Shown piece by piece: positions 12,601 through 23,833 of a DNA stretch of 64,000 nt (its first letter is position 1; each line of letters opens with the position of its first letter). The stretch comes from Tuctoria greenei (Eukaryota > Streptophyta > Magnoliopsida > Poales > Poaceae): contig JAYESD010000003.1 of assembly GCA_036927565.1 (NCBI GenBank), positions 100,983,591 to 101,047,590 of the forward strand. The letters are read 5' to 3'. Under the pieces are notes generated by a model. The model saw only the letters and a list, made by a program, of their open reading frames with translations, was not told the DNA's origin and did no database searches. Made by a program: the position numbers and the translations under genes.

Positions 12601-13852
12601 AAGTCGAGTAGTTGGAATCTACTCGCATGGCCAAGACTTTTTCACACGGCATTGGTTCAAAGAGAATGAAGTACTGATCTGAAAATAAGACTGGGCATGG
12701 GCGTAGGATGCAGCAAGATGTGGTATTGGGTGCGTAGCCCTGCCTATGTTGGTTAAGGACCGATCCGTATGCCGCCCTGCTGAGCAAGTTTGAACTGTAC
12801 CGGAGTCATACTGGATATATGGGGTCCAGGAAACCGATGTACCTTGAGAAGCTTTTGTTGAGACTATTTCAATGACCTCAGGTTTTCAGCCGCAACACAG
12901 TAGACGGAAACTCGCTCACGACATCTTCACTGCGGAAGGGTGCACCTTGAGTGGGGATACTGTCCTAGATGATTGAATCGATTCAACTTGGGTGGAACTT
13001 GAGAAAGGTGGCTGCGTACGACGTGCGTGGAGTGCACCGATGTGACTTCCAGTACGGGCGTACGTGTCGTGTATTTCTGGGTATCATTGATTCGAATCAG
13101 CATCCCTCGCAGTTATGAGTACCACTTGTTCACTGAGTTGTGACGTAGCTAAATACTTGCACTTGAAATGAGAATTAATTGCTGCTGTTATGAACATTAT
13201 ATTATCATGGTATTGCTATGTTGTATGTATTAGTATAGTGCTCACTAAATTTAATTTCCACCTTGAGCATGCAACATCGTGATGAAGCGTTTCTTGTTTG
13301 ATTGTGGAGTTCCGATGTTGCCCCGCACAAGGTTTAAGCTGCTGCTATAAATCTGAAAATAAGGACCCATATTTAGGCGAGCCCATTATGCAAATCTGCC
13401 ATCCTATGTTTATGTTTTTAACCTCATGTAAGTTTCATGTTTAGGTGAGACGGTTAAGTCTTGCTGAGCCTTTGTGCTCACGGTTGCTATATAAGTTGTT
13501 TTGCAGGTACTAACCTCTATGATTATGACTATGGTTGTCCGATGAGACTCGGGACTCTCCGAGTAATATACTCATGTGGGAACCATGTTGGTGCTGTTTG
13601 GTTTTTGTGGCTAGTGAGGAGCGTCTGTGGGCTGGACAGCTTCTCTTTTGCTTATTAGACTGGAGTACGAGAGTTGTAATCTTATCTTCCGCTGTAGTTT
13701 ATTTTTACAAACTATTTGTAAATTAAATATCTTTGTAAATTTCAGCAAATGATTTATGTAATACGCGTTCCTTTACATGTGTGATGTTGGGTGTCGCATC
13801 CCACGGCACCACCCAATGCGATTCCTGGAAAATGTGGACTCTAGTCCGCACA
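9612..13852 (+). repeat. 3' LTR of element A (4241 bp)
   Basis: It starts TGTAAAAGCC and ends CCGCACA, followed by the ACAAG duplication. It is about 1.15 kb longer than the 5' copy because 11010-12160 is absent from the 5' LTR. Related AT-rich text occurs in the 3' LTR of element C (about 27960-28780), so the long form is probably original. The frame 10645-11172 (175 codons) lies across this LTR and partly repeats in the 5' copy; I see no domain and treat it as chance. Confidence 0.92.
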
Positions 13853-13857
13853 ACAAG
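13853..13857. repeat. Target-site duplication of element A, right copy (ACAAG)
   Basis: Identical to 40-44. Element B gag resumes at 13858. Confidence 0.92.
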
Positions 13858-14475
13858 GCAACCATGGATAGCAGATTTTTGCTCGTGGCAATGTGAACCA
13901 TGTATTTATGGAGGAAGCGCAAGAAGTGGATGATGTGGTGATTGGTATGTTTCTCGCAAACTCGAACTCGGCGACTATGTTATTTGATTCTAGAGCATCG
14001 CATTCATTCATTGCATCAAAATATGTTGCCAAGTATAGTTTGCCTATCTCTCATATGAATTATACTTTGCTGGTTAAATCTTCTGGAGGAGAGATGAGGA
14101 TGTCCAAAATTAAGCCATAGAATAAGGGGGGTAGACTTCATTGCCAACCTCATTGTCTTGGATTCTCAAGGACTGGACATAATACTTGGTATGGACTGGT
14201 TAAGGAAGCATAATGGGATAATTTAGTGTGCCACAAAGACCGTGAAGTTGACCAATGAGGAGGGGATCACCTTAGAATTTGAAGCATCTCAACATGCACC
14301 GAAGCAATTGGAGCTGAATCACATGGATGGTGCCATAATTGAGGAGATTTCAGTGGTGTGTGAATTCTTGGATGTGTTTTTGGATGAGTTGTCCGGTATG
14401 CCACCTGATCGAGACATAGAATTTGTTATTGAGTTAATACCTAGAACTGCACCTATAGCTAAGAGGCGATAGAGG
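13858..14475 (+). pseudogene. Gag end and protease of element B (broken)
   Basis: The reading continues from 1-44 across the element A insertion, with NVNHV and then the protease text MLFDSRASHSF near 13978. The active-site motif normally reads D-S/T-G, but here Gly is Arg, which should abolish activity. After a stop and a frame change near 14120 the strand-and-loop phrase ILGMDWL-like text follows, then the linker VCEFLDVFLDELSGMPPDRDIEF (14356-14424). A stop at 14470-14472 separates the linker from the RT, in the same frame. Confidence 0.78.
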
Positions 14476-15818
14476 ATGCCTCCTAAGGAGTTAGCGGAGC
14501 TCAAGAAGCAAATTAAAGAGCAACTAGAGAAGGGTTTCATTCGCCCAATCTCTTCACCTTGGGGAGCGCCCATACTTTTTGTGGACAAGAAGGATGGATC
14601 CCAAAGGATGTGTGTGGATTACCGAGCTCTCAACGAGGTGACGATCAAGAATAAGTATACATTGCCTCGTATAGAAGATTTGTTCGAACAGATGAAGCGT
14701 GCTTGTATTTTCTCCAAGATCGAATTGAGGTTAGGCTACTGCCAAATGAATATTAGACCATCGGATATACCCAAAATAGCTTTTCGAACACACTACCGAT
14801 CTTATGAGTACACCGTGATGTCTTTTGGATTGACAAATGCACCTGCGTACTTAATGTACCTCATGAATAATGTCTTCATGGAGTACTTGGATAAATTTGT
14901 TGTGGTGTTCATTGATGACATTATGATTTACTTGAGAAGCGAGGAGGAGCATAAGGGACATTTGAGGCTCATGTTGCAGAAATTGAGGGAGCATCAATTG
15001 TACACCAAATTCAGCAAGTGCCAGTTTTGGTTGAGGGAAGTGTCGTTTTTGGGTCATATCATCTCGGGAGGAGGAGTATCGGTTGACCTAGGAAAAGTGA
15101 GAGATGTGCTAAAATGGGCGCCACCGCAGAATGTGAAGGAGATTAGGAGCTTTCTTGGAATGGCTGGATATTATCGCCGGTTCATCAATGACTTTTCCAA
15201 AATAGCCAAGCCAATGAAAGAATTGCTAATGAAGGGAAAGCATTCCAATGGACTCAAGCTTGTCAAGACAGTTTTGAGGAGTTAAAGAGGAGGTTAACTA
15301 CAACTCCAGTGTTGGTATTTCCACATGTGAGTAAAAGTTTTGATATTTTTTGTGACGCATCGTGATAGGGACTTGGATGTATGCTCATGCAAGAAGGTCA
15401 AGTGGTAGCATACGCATCGAGGCAATTGAAGAAACATGAGCAGAATTATCCAACGCATGATCTCTAACTTGCAGCTCTGGTACATGCCTTGAAGATTTGG
15501 AGACATTATATTTTTGGTCATAGGTGTAAGATTTTCACGGACCACAAGATTCTCAAGTACATTTTCACACAAACGGACCTGAATTTGAGACAACAAAGAT
15601 GGTTGGAGCTCATCAAGGATTATGATGTGGGAATCAATTATCATATAGGGAAGGCGAATGTAGTGGTAGATGCTTTGAGTCGGAAAGGAGTGAGCCACCA
15701 TCTCACGGTTCGAGAGCTGCCATCCAAGCTATGTAAGGATTTTGAACAGTCAAATCTTGGATTTGTGAATGAGATGGGGATAATAGAGTTCAATCCGACC
15801 TTGGAGCAAGAAATCTGA
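14476..15818 (+). pseudogene. Reverse transcriptase and RNase H of element B
   Basis: The RT frame 14476-15285 holds [18 protein letters not shown], the finger segment [13 protein letters not shown], and the catalytic FIDDIMIY near 14910-14935, where both Asp residues are kept. The thumb and the start of RNase H run into a frameshift near 15250-15285. RNase H is then read in another frame, with [11 protein letters not shown] near 15540 and the [10 protein letters not shown] end near 15660-15690. The DHK motif is intact, unlike that of A. The closest copy is D at 32780-33990 on the minus strand. Confidence 0.86.
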
Positions 15819-17257
15819 GAAGGTCAGACCAAGGATGAGGAAATTCAGGAAATCAAGGAAAGGACCCAAGAAGGGAGAGAATTCATGTTTGATTAAGACA
15901 AACGCAGTACTTTATGGCTTGGAAAGAGGATTGTTGTGTCCAATGATAAGCATATCCGAGAAACGATATTGAAGGAGGCACATGACTCACCTTACTCAAT
16001 TCATCCCGGCCGTACAAAGATGTATAGACACTTAAAGACATGTTATTGGTGGGCTAGCATGAAAAAGGACATAGCTGAATATGTAGCATTTTGTGATGTG
16101 TGCCAACAAGTGGAGGCAGAACATCAAAGGCCAGCGGGACTGTTGCAGCCATTGAAGGTTGCGGAATGGAAGTGGGAAGAAATCGGAATGGACTTCAAAG
16201 TAGGATTACCGCGTACCCAGTATGGCTATGACTCAGTATGGGTTATTGTGGATCAGTTAACCAAGTCAACTCACTTCATCGCTGTCAAGACCAAGTATAC
16301 CACAATACAACTTGCAGACCTATATATGCAACATATTGTGTACCGACATGGAGTCCCAAAGAAAATAGTCTCAGATAGAGGTTCTCAATTCACCTGTAGG
16401 TTTTGGCAGAAATTGCATGAAGCATACGGTAAAAGGCTGAATTTTAGTTCAGCATATCACCCTCAAACTGATGGACAAACCGAGAGAATGAACCAGATTT
16501 TAAAGGATATGTTAAGAGCTTGTGATTTAAAGCATGGAAAAAGTTGGGTTATAAGCTTGCCATATGCAGAATTCTCATATAACAATGGTTACCAAGCAAG
16601 TTTGAAGATGTCACCATATGTAGCACTATATGGAAGGAAGTGTATGACACCCTTGTTTTGGAATGAGACAGGGGAGAACCAAGTATTTATACCTGATGTG
16701 TTGCAAGAAGCTGAAAAACAAGTCCAAATAATCCGCGAAAATTTGAGAGTCGCCCAATCAAGAAAAAAAAGGATATGCGGTTAATAGACAGAGACACCTA
16801 GCCTTTGAAGTGGCAGACTTCGTTTACCTAAAAGTGTCACCAATGTGAGGTCATAGGAGGTTTAATGTCAGAGGCAAGTTAGCACCACACTATATTGGAC
16901 CATTCAAGATTTTGGACAAATGAGGAGAAGTGGCAAATAAGTTGGAGATGCCCGCACATATTTCCGATGTCCATGATGTGTTTCATGTTTCGCAACTCAA
17001 GAAGTGCTTAAGGATACCGGAAGAACAAGTGCCAATGGAAGAATTGGAATTAGAGGCAGATTTGACTTATGCTGAGAAACCGACCAAAATCTTGGAAACC
17101 GAGGAGAGGGTCAAGAGAAATAAGGTCATTCGATGATGCAAAGTACAATGGAAGCATCATACAGAATCAGAAGCAACTTTGGAGCTGGAGGATGATCCCA
17201 AGAAAGAATTTCCCTATCTTTTTCTTTCTACGATGAATCTCGAGGGAGAGATTCATT
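15819..17257 (+). pseudogene. Integrase of element B with chromodomain-like tail
   Basis: The main frame 15936-16784 contains the HHCC region (HPGRTKMYRHL, CDVCQQV), the core with MDFKVGLP, IVSDRGSQF and TDGQTERMNQ, and so all three acidic positions. A frameshift in an A-rich run near 16760-16775 and stops near 16847 and 16920 break the C-terminal half. It resumes at 16930-17136 with the conserved VHDVFHVSQLKKCL and ends in KVQWKHH and LEDDPKKEFPYLF, a chromodomain-like tail of the same type as in A. The CT-rich and then purine-rich text after it leads into the 3' LTR. Confidence 0.85.
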
Positions 17258-17273
17258 TTAAGGGGGGTAGGTT
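17258..17273 (+). other. Polypurine tract of element B
   Basis: TTTAAGGGGGGTAGGTTT lies directly before the TGTAACACCC start of the 3' LTR. The same arrangement, reversed, is at 31234-31248 in element D. Confidence 0.85.
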
Positions 17274-20083
17274 TGTAACACCCTCATTTTCATCCATCAT
17301 GCATTGCGTACATTCTTGTACATGTTTAACATCAAGCAACACAAAAAGAAATAAGTTTAAAATGAATTATAATCATTGAGCCAAGTGAAACCTGTTGTAA
17401 GAGTGGACTTGTCCGAACATGGACCCCAGACTACTCCAGTCTAACTCTCTGTAGTTTTTCCTGGGTAGTGCGGACATGTCTGTTTTCTACCCCGGACTAG
17501 TCTGGTTACACCTCTATTGAGACTCCAGACTTGTCCGTTTTGCTATAGACTTGTCCAAAAACTATATGTCCCATTTTCGAACTTGTTCGGTCCATTGCGG
17601 ATCAGTCCGATAATCCCATCCTTTGAAAATTTGCTAAGTCCCCGGACTTGTCCATTTTCCTACTGACTAATTTCGGACTTGTCCGATTTCGTCAACACTT
17701 GTCTGATTTCTCTCTAACTAGCATCGGACTAGTCCGGTCTTGTGCGGACCTATTAGGTGTTCGCGACTCTGATTCTATCTTTTCTTCCACTACCTATTTT
17801 TGGGTTTTTACCTTAAGTGGGCCCAAGGACATCATGTCTAACCTTTTTGGAGCCCTTGTGGGACCCCTACACAGCCTCCACCGCCTTGAACACGAAATCC
17901 ACCCAACCCTAACCCTCCACCCCTATATAAACAACCCAACACCCCACTTTTACATATCCTTGCCACAATTGAAAGACCAACAAACCCTAGTTCGTGGGAG
18001 ACGCCGCCATGGGGAGATCCAGCAGCAAGGAGGAGGAGGAGATCGCAGAGAAGGATCAAGCAATCAAGATCTTCATTGACTTTGTGTTCCTCATCACCAA
18101 TTCACCATCAACTCTTCATCACCAACCCTAGATCGTCAGGATCCAAGTGTTGCCTCCAAACTCTTGTTCTTTGGAGTTCTAGACATGTGGTATACCTTCT
18201 ACTCTCTATTTCCCACGTGAATTCAACCACAATTCTCCAAATTCTCGTAGATCAAGAAAACTCTAACTCACTGGTTCTGCGTAGGGCGGACTAGTCCGGC
18301 CCCTAGCGGACTTGTCTGGCCTCTGAATCTGTTTGGTGCTGAATTAATTCCAAATTGACTCGAATCAATTCCAAACCTGTCCAAACTTGTTAAAAACCAT
18401 TAGAACCAGTTAGTTAACATTGATAGCAACTCATTAACAAGTTTTACCACATAATTGCATTAATCATGCATCATGTCATATTAAGTATTATATGAGCATT
18501 ATTTGATTGAACTGTGTGTTTCGCATGTTTGTCGCTCGGAATAGAGGGGGCTTTCGAGGACCTCCAGCACCAGAATTTTGAAGTCTTTGACCCTAACCAA
18601 GCTCAGGAGCAAGGCATGTGTTCTTGATCATATTGATCCTGTTTTCAAATGTTTTGTTTGCAAAACTGCATATTTGTGTCAAATTGATGGGAAACACAAG
18701 ATAGGAGTTTACTACTAGTCTTGTTGATCATCCTTATCGCTTGGGATACATTGTAGAGAGTCGAGAAGGGCTTTTTACCTTTTTGCTTCGCTTTGATTAA
18801 GTGGGATGGGAAAACAACCAAATGACTTAAATATAAATTAATGGATGATGAGAATTGATGAATATGGTTAGTTGGTAACATGGAACTTGGAAGATCTAAA
18901 CAAGCATGGTTTGTGGATTGGGTTGCATGTTATGGCGGTTTGCTTGCCTTGGATCTAAGGACCGGTTCATGCGAGAATAAGCCAGGACAACAGTGCCACC
19001 ACAAGGCCAAGTATGGGTGCAGCTTAGCCAATTAATTAGGAGTATTACCAGCATTGATTCAGATCATTTAGAGGAGCAGAGAATGGGAGTCAGTTGGGTT
19101 TGCAAATGTTGGCAGGACTGCCCTGGGATCTGAACAACACAAGAGGGGGCCCTTTGTTTAGGATATGCTCAGTTGGAGACATTGCCACCGGTGAAACCTT
19201 AGTGGATCTGAATATGCTGGTAGTCCCTTTGTAAAGGCTATTTTGTGATCTCTTAGCCATACACCTAAGGAATTGTTATTGGCATAAGGGAGGTTTCTTT
19301 AGTCGCCGACGGGTGACAAAATCACGAACTTGTGGGTAAAGTGGTACAACCTCTGCAGAGTGTTAAAACTATCATGATAGCCGTGCTCCCGGTTATGAGC
19401 ACCTGGTCAACTTCCATAATTAGAGGAATTTTGGGATTTTGGATGGTTGATTATGGTTATGGTTATGGTTATGGTTATGGATCGAGTTATGATAAATGAA
19501 CATGGATGATGATGATGGTAATAATCTGGCATATGGATGGATAATTGATTATAGTTTTGTATTATGTTAATTATGTGAGATATGATGGGATTACTTCACA
19601 TAGACATAGTATAATGCTTTTTACTTTTTTTAAATGTACTTTTCAGCATTTAGCCATTGTTTATTATCATGCCTTGATTAAGCTACATGTCATACTTTCC
19701 ACACTTGCTGAAGTACTCACCCTTGCAATTCCCCTACCAACAGTTGCAGATCAGGATTGGGAGTATCATGATGTTAACGAGGAGTTCTAGGCTGTGTGCT
19801 GCCGTCAGCTTTGCCTGTGGTGTTGATTAGAGCCACGCTAGCCTTTATGCTCAGTTTGCTTAGTTTGCTTAATTAGATTATTTTTGTTGCAGTAGTATTA
19901 TCCTTAATGATCATTAGAGTTGTAATATGAGGATTACTTGAATATTGTAATAAAAGTACTTATTTAATAATTTGAGCTATGGTAATTATCTGTTTATCAT
20001 TTGTGAATCACTTGTGTATGTATGTTAAACATCCTTGGCACAAATATACTGCACTTGGTTCATTTTCGGAACCGGGTGTCACA
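17274..20083 (+). repeat. 3' LTR of element B (2810 bp), palindrome-rich
   Basis: It starts TGTAACACCCTC and ends GGGTGTCACA. Its length matches the solo LTR at 52835-55648 (2814 bp). Upstream of the TATA box, about 17400-17760 carries many copies of CGGAC-WW-GTCCG, several decayed by single changes. A pair at 18287 and 18307 lies 363 bp after the TATA box. A short (GGTTAT)n run sits near 19452-19482. Small open frames such as 17648-18079 are not supported by any domain. Confidence 0.92.
17923..17930 (+). promoter_or_regulatory. TATA box of B-family LTR
   Basis: CTATATAA sits in a C/A-rich stretch. It is conserved in the solo LTR (53449-53456) and in D (30616-30623, minus strand). It marks the likely RNA polymerase II start, with U3 and its palindromes to the left. 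Confidence 0.75.
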
Positions 20084-21818
20084 TATTATATTTGTATTGA
20101 TGTTCCGACGTCAGGTAAGAGGTAAGGTATGCCATCGCAAGCGGATCAATTGCGGTAAGCTAACCATAAAATAAGTGCTTTGTGATTGTCCCCTGTGGCT
20201 TGACACGGGAGTTAATATGAGTCTCTGACCCTTTCCATGGTTCTCGAAACATAACAAAACATTGTTCCATGGTGTGCTTCAGGCAAAAGTGAGGATACCC
20301 ATCGTGTCGTTGAAAACAAAGTATGCAACTCCTTAACGTTCAATGTTCAAAGGGCCATACGCAGTGCTGGTCCCTAGCACAAGAGATAGATTATATGGCC
20401 ACCTATCGTGCGGTTGAAAAGCAACTAGTATGTTTTTTAAGAAACACGCAAAATCGCCTCCTGCTGGTGCAGCATTAGGCAAAGATGTGGGACCCCCATC
20501 TAGTGGTAGATAACCCGGTCATGTATCTCAAGATGTGGCTCAGCTTGGATGGCCCGTATCGAATGATATGGGACGGATGTCTTACTTTCATATATATTAT
20601 TGTGACTGCCTGAAATGATCGCCCGTGCGGGTTGTGCCGTACAGCACCATAATGAGTATTTGTAAATTGTGTGTCTTCTGCAGATACACTAACCGCGTTA
20701 TTCGTAGCTCGAGTAGAAAATGTTTGCGAGTGAACGTCATGAGTGCCACCGTTGAGACGTATGCCGGAATAGCGGCTTAGCATTTTCTTTTGATGAGGGC
20801 GTAGTACTGACAAGTATCCCATCGATGCACTAAGAAGATCACTGTAAAATGGATTTAATAATAGGTAAGAATACATGTATTAGTTATCGATCTCTGTTTT
20901 TAACTAAGTTTCAAATTTCGAGTAGGTTTAAAGTCAAGTGATTCGAAAACCAGAATCTCTGTTTTCTGTCAAGAATTTGACCTGACTTTAAAAATACATA
21001 ACTCCCAGCAAAAAGATCCAATGAGGGTGTATTTTACATGGATGGAAAGGTTATGAAGTATTCTAGATCTTTCCTGTTGAACTCCAGAGCATAATATCCC
21101 TTTTACCTTTTCAAAATTTCCATGTTCCAAAGTCTACAAAATCACAGAAACTGGAACCAATGCACCTGTCACTATTTTTATCATATCCCTTAGTAGAAAT
21201 TTCGAATGGCTTCATATGATACAGTTATAGAATCCTTGTGATATTTATTACAATGTCGTAATTTAAAGCTTTGGCAAATTATATTATATATTTGTAAAAC
21301 TGTGGCCAAATCCACAATATACAAAGGAGGTGCTGTCAAAATTTCCCTAAAATTCTGGGAACTTTGTCAAACATTAAAATTCATATCTCTTTACCCAGAA
21401 CAGATATGAGGTCCTATAAATACTCGTTTGAAAGATATCAAAGTTAACTTCAACTTTTGTATTCAACTTGACACATGAAACTGCCATTTTCATATTCAAC
21501 TTCTGGTTTGAATCCAAACCTGCCAATTATGGGCAGAAAGTGACATGTCCAGAGTCAGTTTGGAAACTATTGTGGACATGGTCATTTGTTTACTTCCTAA
21601 GTTCCGTAATATGTTTGTTATTAATCTATCATCACTCTAGATTTTATGTTAGAGTGTTAGATGAGCTTTTATCAAGTTTTGAATCTGGTTCAAAAGTCAA
21701 TCTTCATTTACGCCTTCACATGTTGCATTGTTTAAGTGATGCGTACTACGGTTGATGTTTTTGAGTTGAAGTTGACATTGCAACATTGGATTTTAACCGT
21801 ATTGCTCGCTCTTGCAGC
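20084..21818 (+). other. 5' leader of element C, apparently non-coding
   Basis: This is homologous to the leader of A. Shared landmarks are the GTCAGGTAAGAGGTAAGG block near 20110, the GCAAAGATGTGGGACCCC block near 20480, and the run of AT-rich text to the gag start. No frame with a recognisable domain occurs on either strand; the minus-strand frame 20475-20876 shows nothing known. C has an extra stretch of about 130 bp around 20290-20430 relative to A. Confidence 0.7.
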
Positions 21819-23123
21819 ATGGATCACACTCATTCTGAGCGTGAATTAGGTGGTTTCATTCGTGGTGGAAATGACTCGACACGGCAACAATCTCCGCCAC
21901 CACCCTCTTCGTACCCGACTCTACTTCCGGAAGTCATGGCAAGCGTGGCCGAGTCTAATCGCGAGAACTGTATGTTACTCCGAGAATTGGTGCAACATGG
22001 TAGATCCTTGGAAGCTCGACTGCATAATTCAACTCGGAGTGCTTATGTGGAGTTTCTTTCAACTATCCCACCAATTTTCACGGAGGTGAATCATCCGGTG
22101 GAATCCGACCAATTGCTCTGGGTTATAGAAGGCAAATTCTTACTATCTCAGTTTGATGACTACCAAAAGACGTTATTGGCTGCTCAACAACTTCATGGGT
22201 CCACTGTAGTCTGGTGGTCAGAATATCTCACGACTCTGCCAGTTGGACATCGTGTCGCTTGGAGTGATTTCCGCGATGCATTTCGTGCTCGTCACATCCC
22301 TGCTCGGATTATAGGCCCTGTTTGGCACAGGTGGAAATTGTTACAAAAGCAGGTTGTTTTAAAAGCTGGTTGGAAGCAGCTTCCGCTTGTATCCTTCTTT
22401 TGGTTCATTCTGAGAAGCAACTGAACTAATAAGTTGTTACAGAAGCTTCCTGTTTGGCACACTCTCAGCTTACTTTTATGAAGAAGCTGCAGCAGAAGCT
22501 GTGCCAAACAGGGCCATGAGCGCCAAGTATGATGAATTTTTGGAGTTGAAGCAAGGAGAAATGAGAGTACTTGAATACTTCAAAGAGTTCAACTGCTTGG
22601 TACAATATGGAACCCATTTTGTTGACAATGACAATCTAAAATGTGAATACTTTTTCCGAGGCTTGAATGCTAAACTCAAGGCTGCAGTGGCTTTATTTAA
22701 TGACGGAAATTACCATGATTTGTTGAATGCTGCTATTCGGTAAGAAGATGCCGATCTCCATCTTCAAGCGGAGAAGAAAAGGAGCATATCACTGGATAGC
22801 AATAGCGACTTTCCTCAAAAATATTGTGTGGTGCATTATTTACCATCCGATCGAGAAAATCAGTCTGTGGTGCGACAACCACAGTTTCATTGTCACACCT
22901 ATTCTTTGAAGGATGTTCATCCAGTGCAGCCACAACAGCAACTATCTACTCGTGCACCTCTACCTCAGCAAAGTGCACCACAAGATACTAGTTGTGATAA
23001 GCATATTTTAGCACCAGCATGTCACATGAACAAACGGGGCAGCAACCTAGCCTCTCCTCAAGTCGCAACGAAACCCCATGGTCAGCATAAGAAGACTTTA
23101 CTGAAAGTGGGAAATGTCAACTA
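21819..23123 (+). pseudogene. Gag of element C, interrupted by a MITE
   Basis: The ATG at 21819 (MDHTHSERE) gives a gag of the A type: Pro-rich stretch, then PPIFTEVNHPVES, the LLAAQQLHG and VVWWSEY motifs of the retrotransposon-gag domain up to 22310. A 202-bp MITE then interrupts it. Gag resumes at 22516 with SAKYDEFLELKQGE and ECEYFFRGL-like text to a stop at 22741. The rest, 22744-23123, is Gln/Pro-rich and frame-shifted, and I cannot find an intact CCHC knuckle where A has one. Confidence 0.82.
22314..22515. mobile_element. 202-bp MITE with 17-bp perfect terminal inverted repeats
   Basis: The left end reads GGCCCTGTTTGGCACAG and the right end is its exact reverse complement. Removing the 202 bp plus 3 bp rejoins the gag frame. 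The flanks are ATA (22311-22313) and ATG (22516-22518), an imperfect 3-bp duplication. Size, termini and 3-bp duplication suit a PIF/Harbinger (Tourist-like) MITE, but the superfamily is uncertain since the usual TTA/TAA target is not seen. An internal copy of CTGTTTGGCACA lies near 22448. There is no coding capacity. Confidence 0.8.
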
Positions 23124-23833
23124 GTGGCACTTGAGGATGTTCCCATGGGAAAGCCCGTGTTTGTGGGTATGTTTAGCCTGCATGATCAACCCACATTTGT
23201 GCTATTTGATTCAGGCGCCACTCGTTATTTCATTAGCAAATATTTTGTGCTCAAGCAACAGTTGTCGTCAACTCCTTTATCACCATCTTATATGATCAAT
23301 TCACCTGGAGGTAGTATGACTGCCAACCAAATTGTAGCCTGAGCACCTTTATGGTTGGATGGGCGGATTTGTCTTACTACCATCATTATGTTGGACGGTT
23401 TGAAGATTGATATCATTTTGGGAATGTCTTGGTTGACACATCATGGTGCTATCTTTGATATTGGCTCTCGTACAGTGCAGCTGAATTTCATGAAGCATGG
23501 CCAACATACTTTGGTTGTAGAAAGTATCACACCTTTAACTGCAGCTGTACATAACACTGAAGCCACTAAATTGGAGAACATTCCCGTTGTCTGTGATTTC
23601 CCAGACGTGTTTCCTCATCATTTACTTGGCATGCAGCCCTAACGTGATGTTGAGTTCAAGGTTGAACTCGCACTGGGAACTACGCCTATTTCTCGAAGAC
23701 CTTACAGAATGTCGCCCAATGACTCGCAGAATTGAAAGAGCATCTGAATGACCTTTTGGCTAAAGTTTTTATTCACCCAAGCTCATAACCTTGGGGCTGC
23801 TCCACGTTATCTGTTAAGAAGAAGGATGAAACT
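23124..23833 (+). pseudogene. Protease and linker of element C (broken)
   Basis: The protease text FVLFDSGATRYFISK near 23196-23240 keeps the catalytic DSG. A stop at 23339-23341 is followed in the same region by IILGMSWLTHHGAIFD near 23412, the second conserved strand. The linker VCDFPDVFPHHLLGMQP ends in a stop at 23640-23642. Several one-base shifts between 23643 and 23833 disconnect it from the RT, where the usual finger residues are barely readable. Confidence 0.78.

Larger units (their letters stand above)
45..13852 (+). mobile_element. Element A: complete but degenerate Ty3/gypsy chromovirus (Tekay-like), nested in B gag
   Basis: Order seen: 5' LTR, primer-binding site for initiator Met tRNA, 1.9 kb leader, gag with CCHC knuckle, protease, reverse transcriptase, RNase H, integrase with C-terminal chromodomain-like tail, polypurine tract, 3' LTR, all on the plus strand and bounded by ACAAG duplications. 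Integrase lying after RNase H makes it Ty3/gypsy. The tail and the very long LTRs point to the Tekay (Del) branch of chromoviruses, which is an assignment by pattern and not by a tree. Gag and pol contain many stops and frameshifts, so the copy is dead. It shares family with element C. Confidence 0.92.
13858..20083 (+). mobile_element. Element B: 3' part of a Ty3/gypsy chromovirus, interrupted by A
   Basis: Protease, RT, RNase H, integrase with chromodomain-like end, polypurine tract and a complete 3' LTR are present. The 5' LTR, primer site and most of gag are outside the window to the left. Protein and LTR text match element D (minus strand) and the solo LTR at 52835, so three insertions of one family are present. 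The LTR ends TGTCACA at 20083, and the sequence that follows is the leader of element C, so B lies inside C. The expected left duplication partner of 20084-20088 (TATTA) cannot be seen here. Confidence 0.88.

Noticed and set aside
19452..19482. (GGTTAT)n run resembling a telomere repeat, with similar text near 55002 in the solo LTR
   Set aside because: The plant telomere unit is TTTAGGG. This is a short simple repeat belonging to the B-family LTR.
22314..22515. hAT-type MITE
   Set aside because: The 8-bp flanks (GGATTATA and ATGAGCGC) do not match; only a 3-bp near-match is present.
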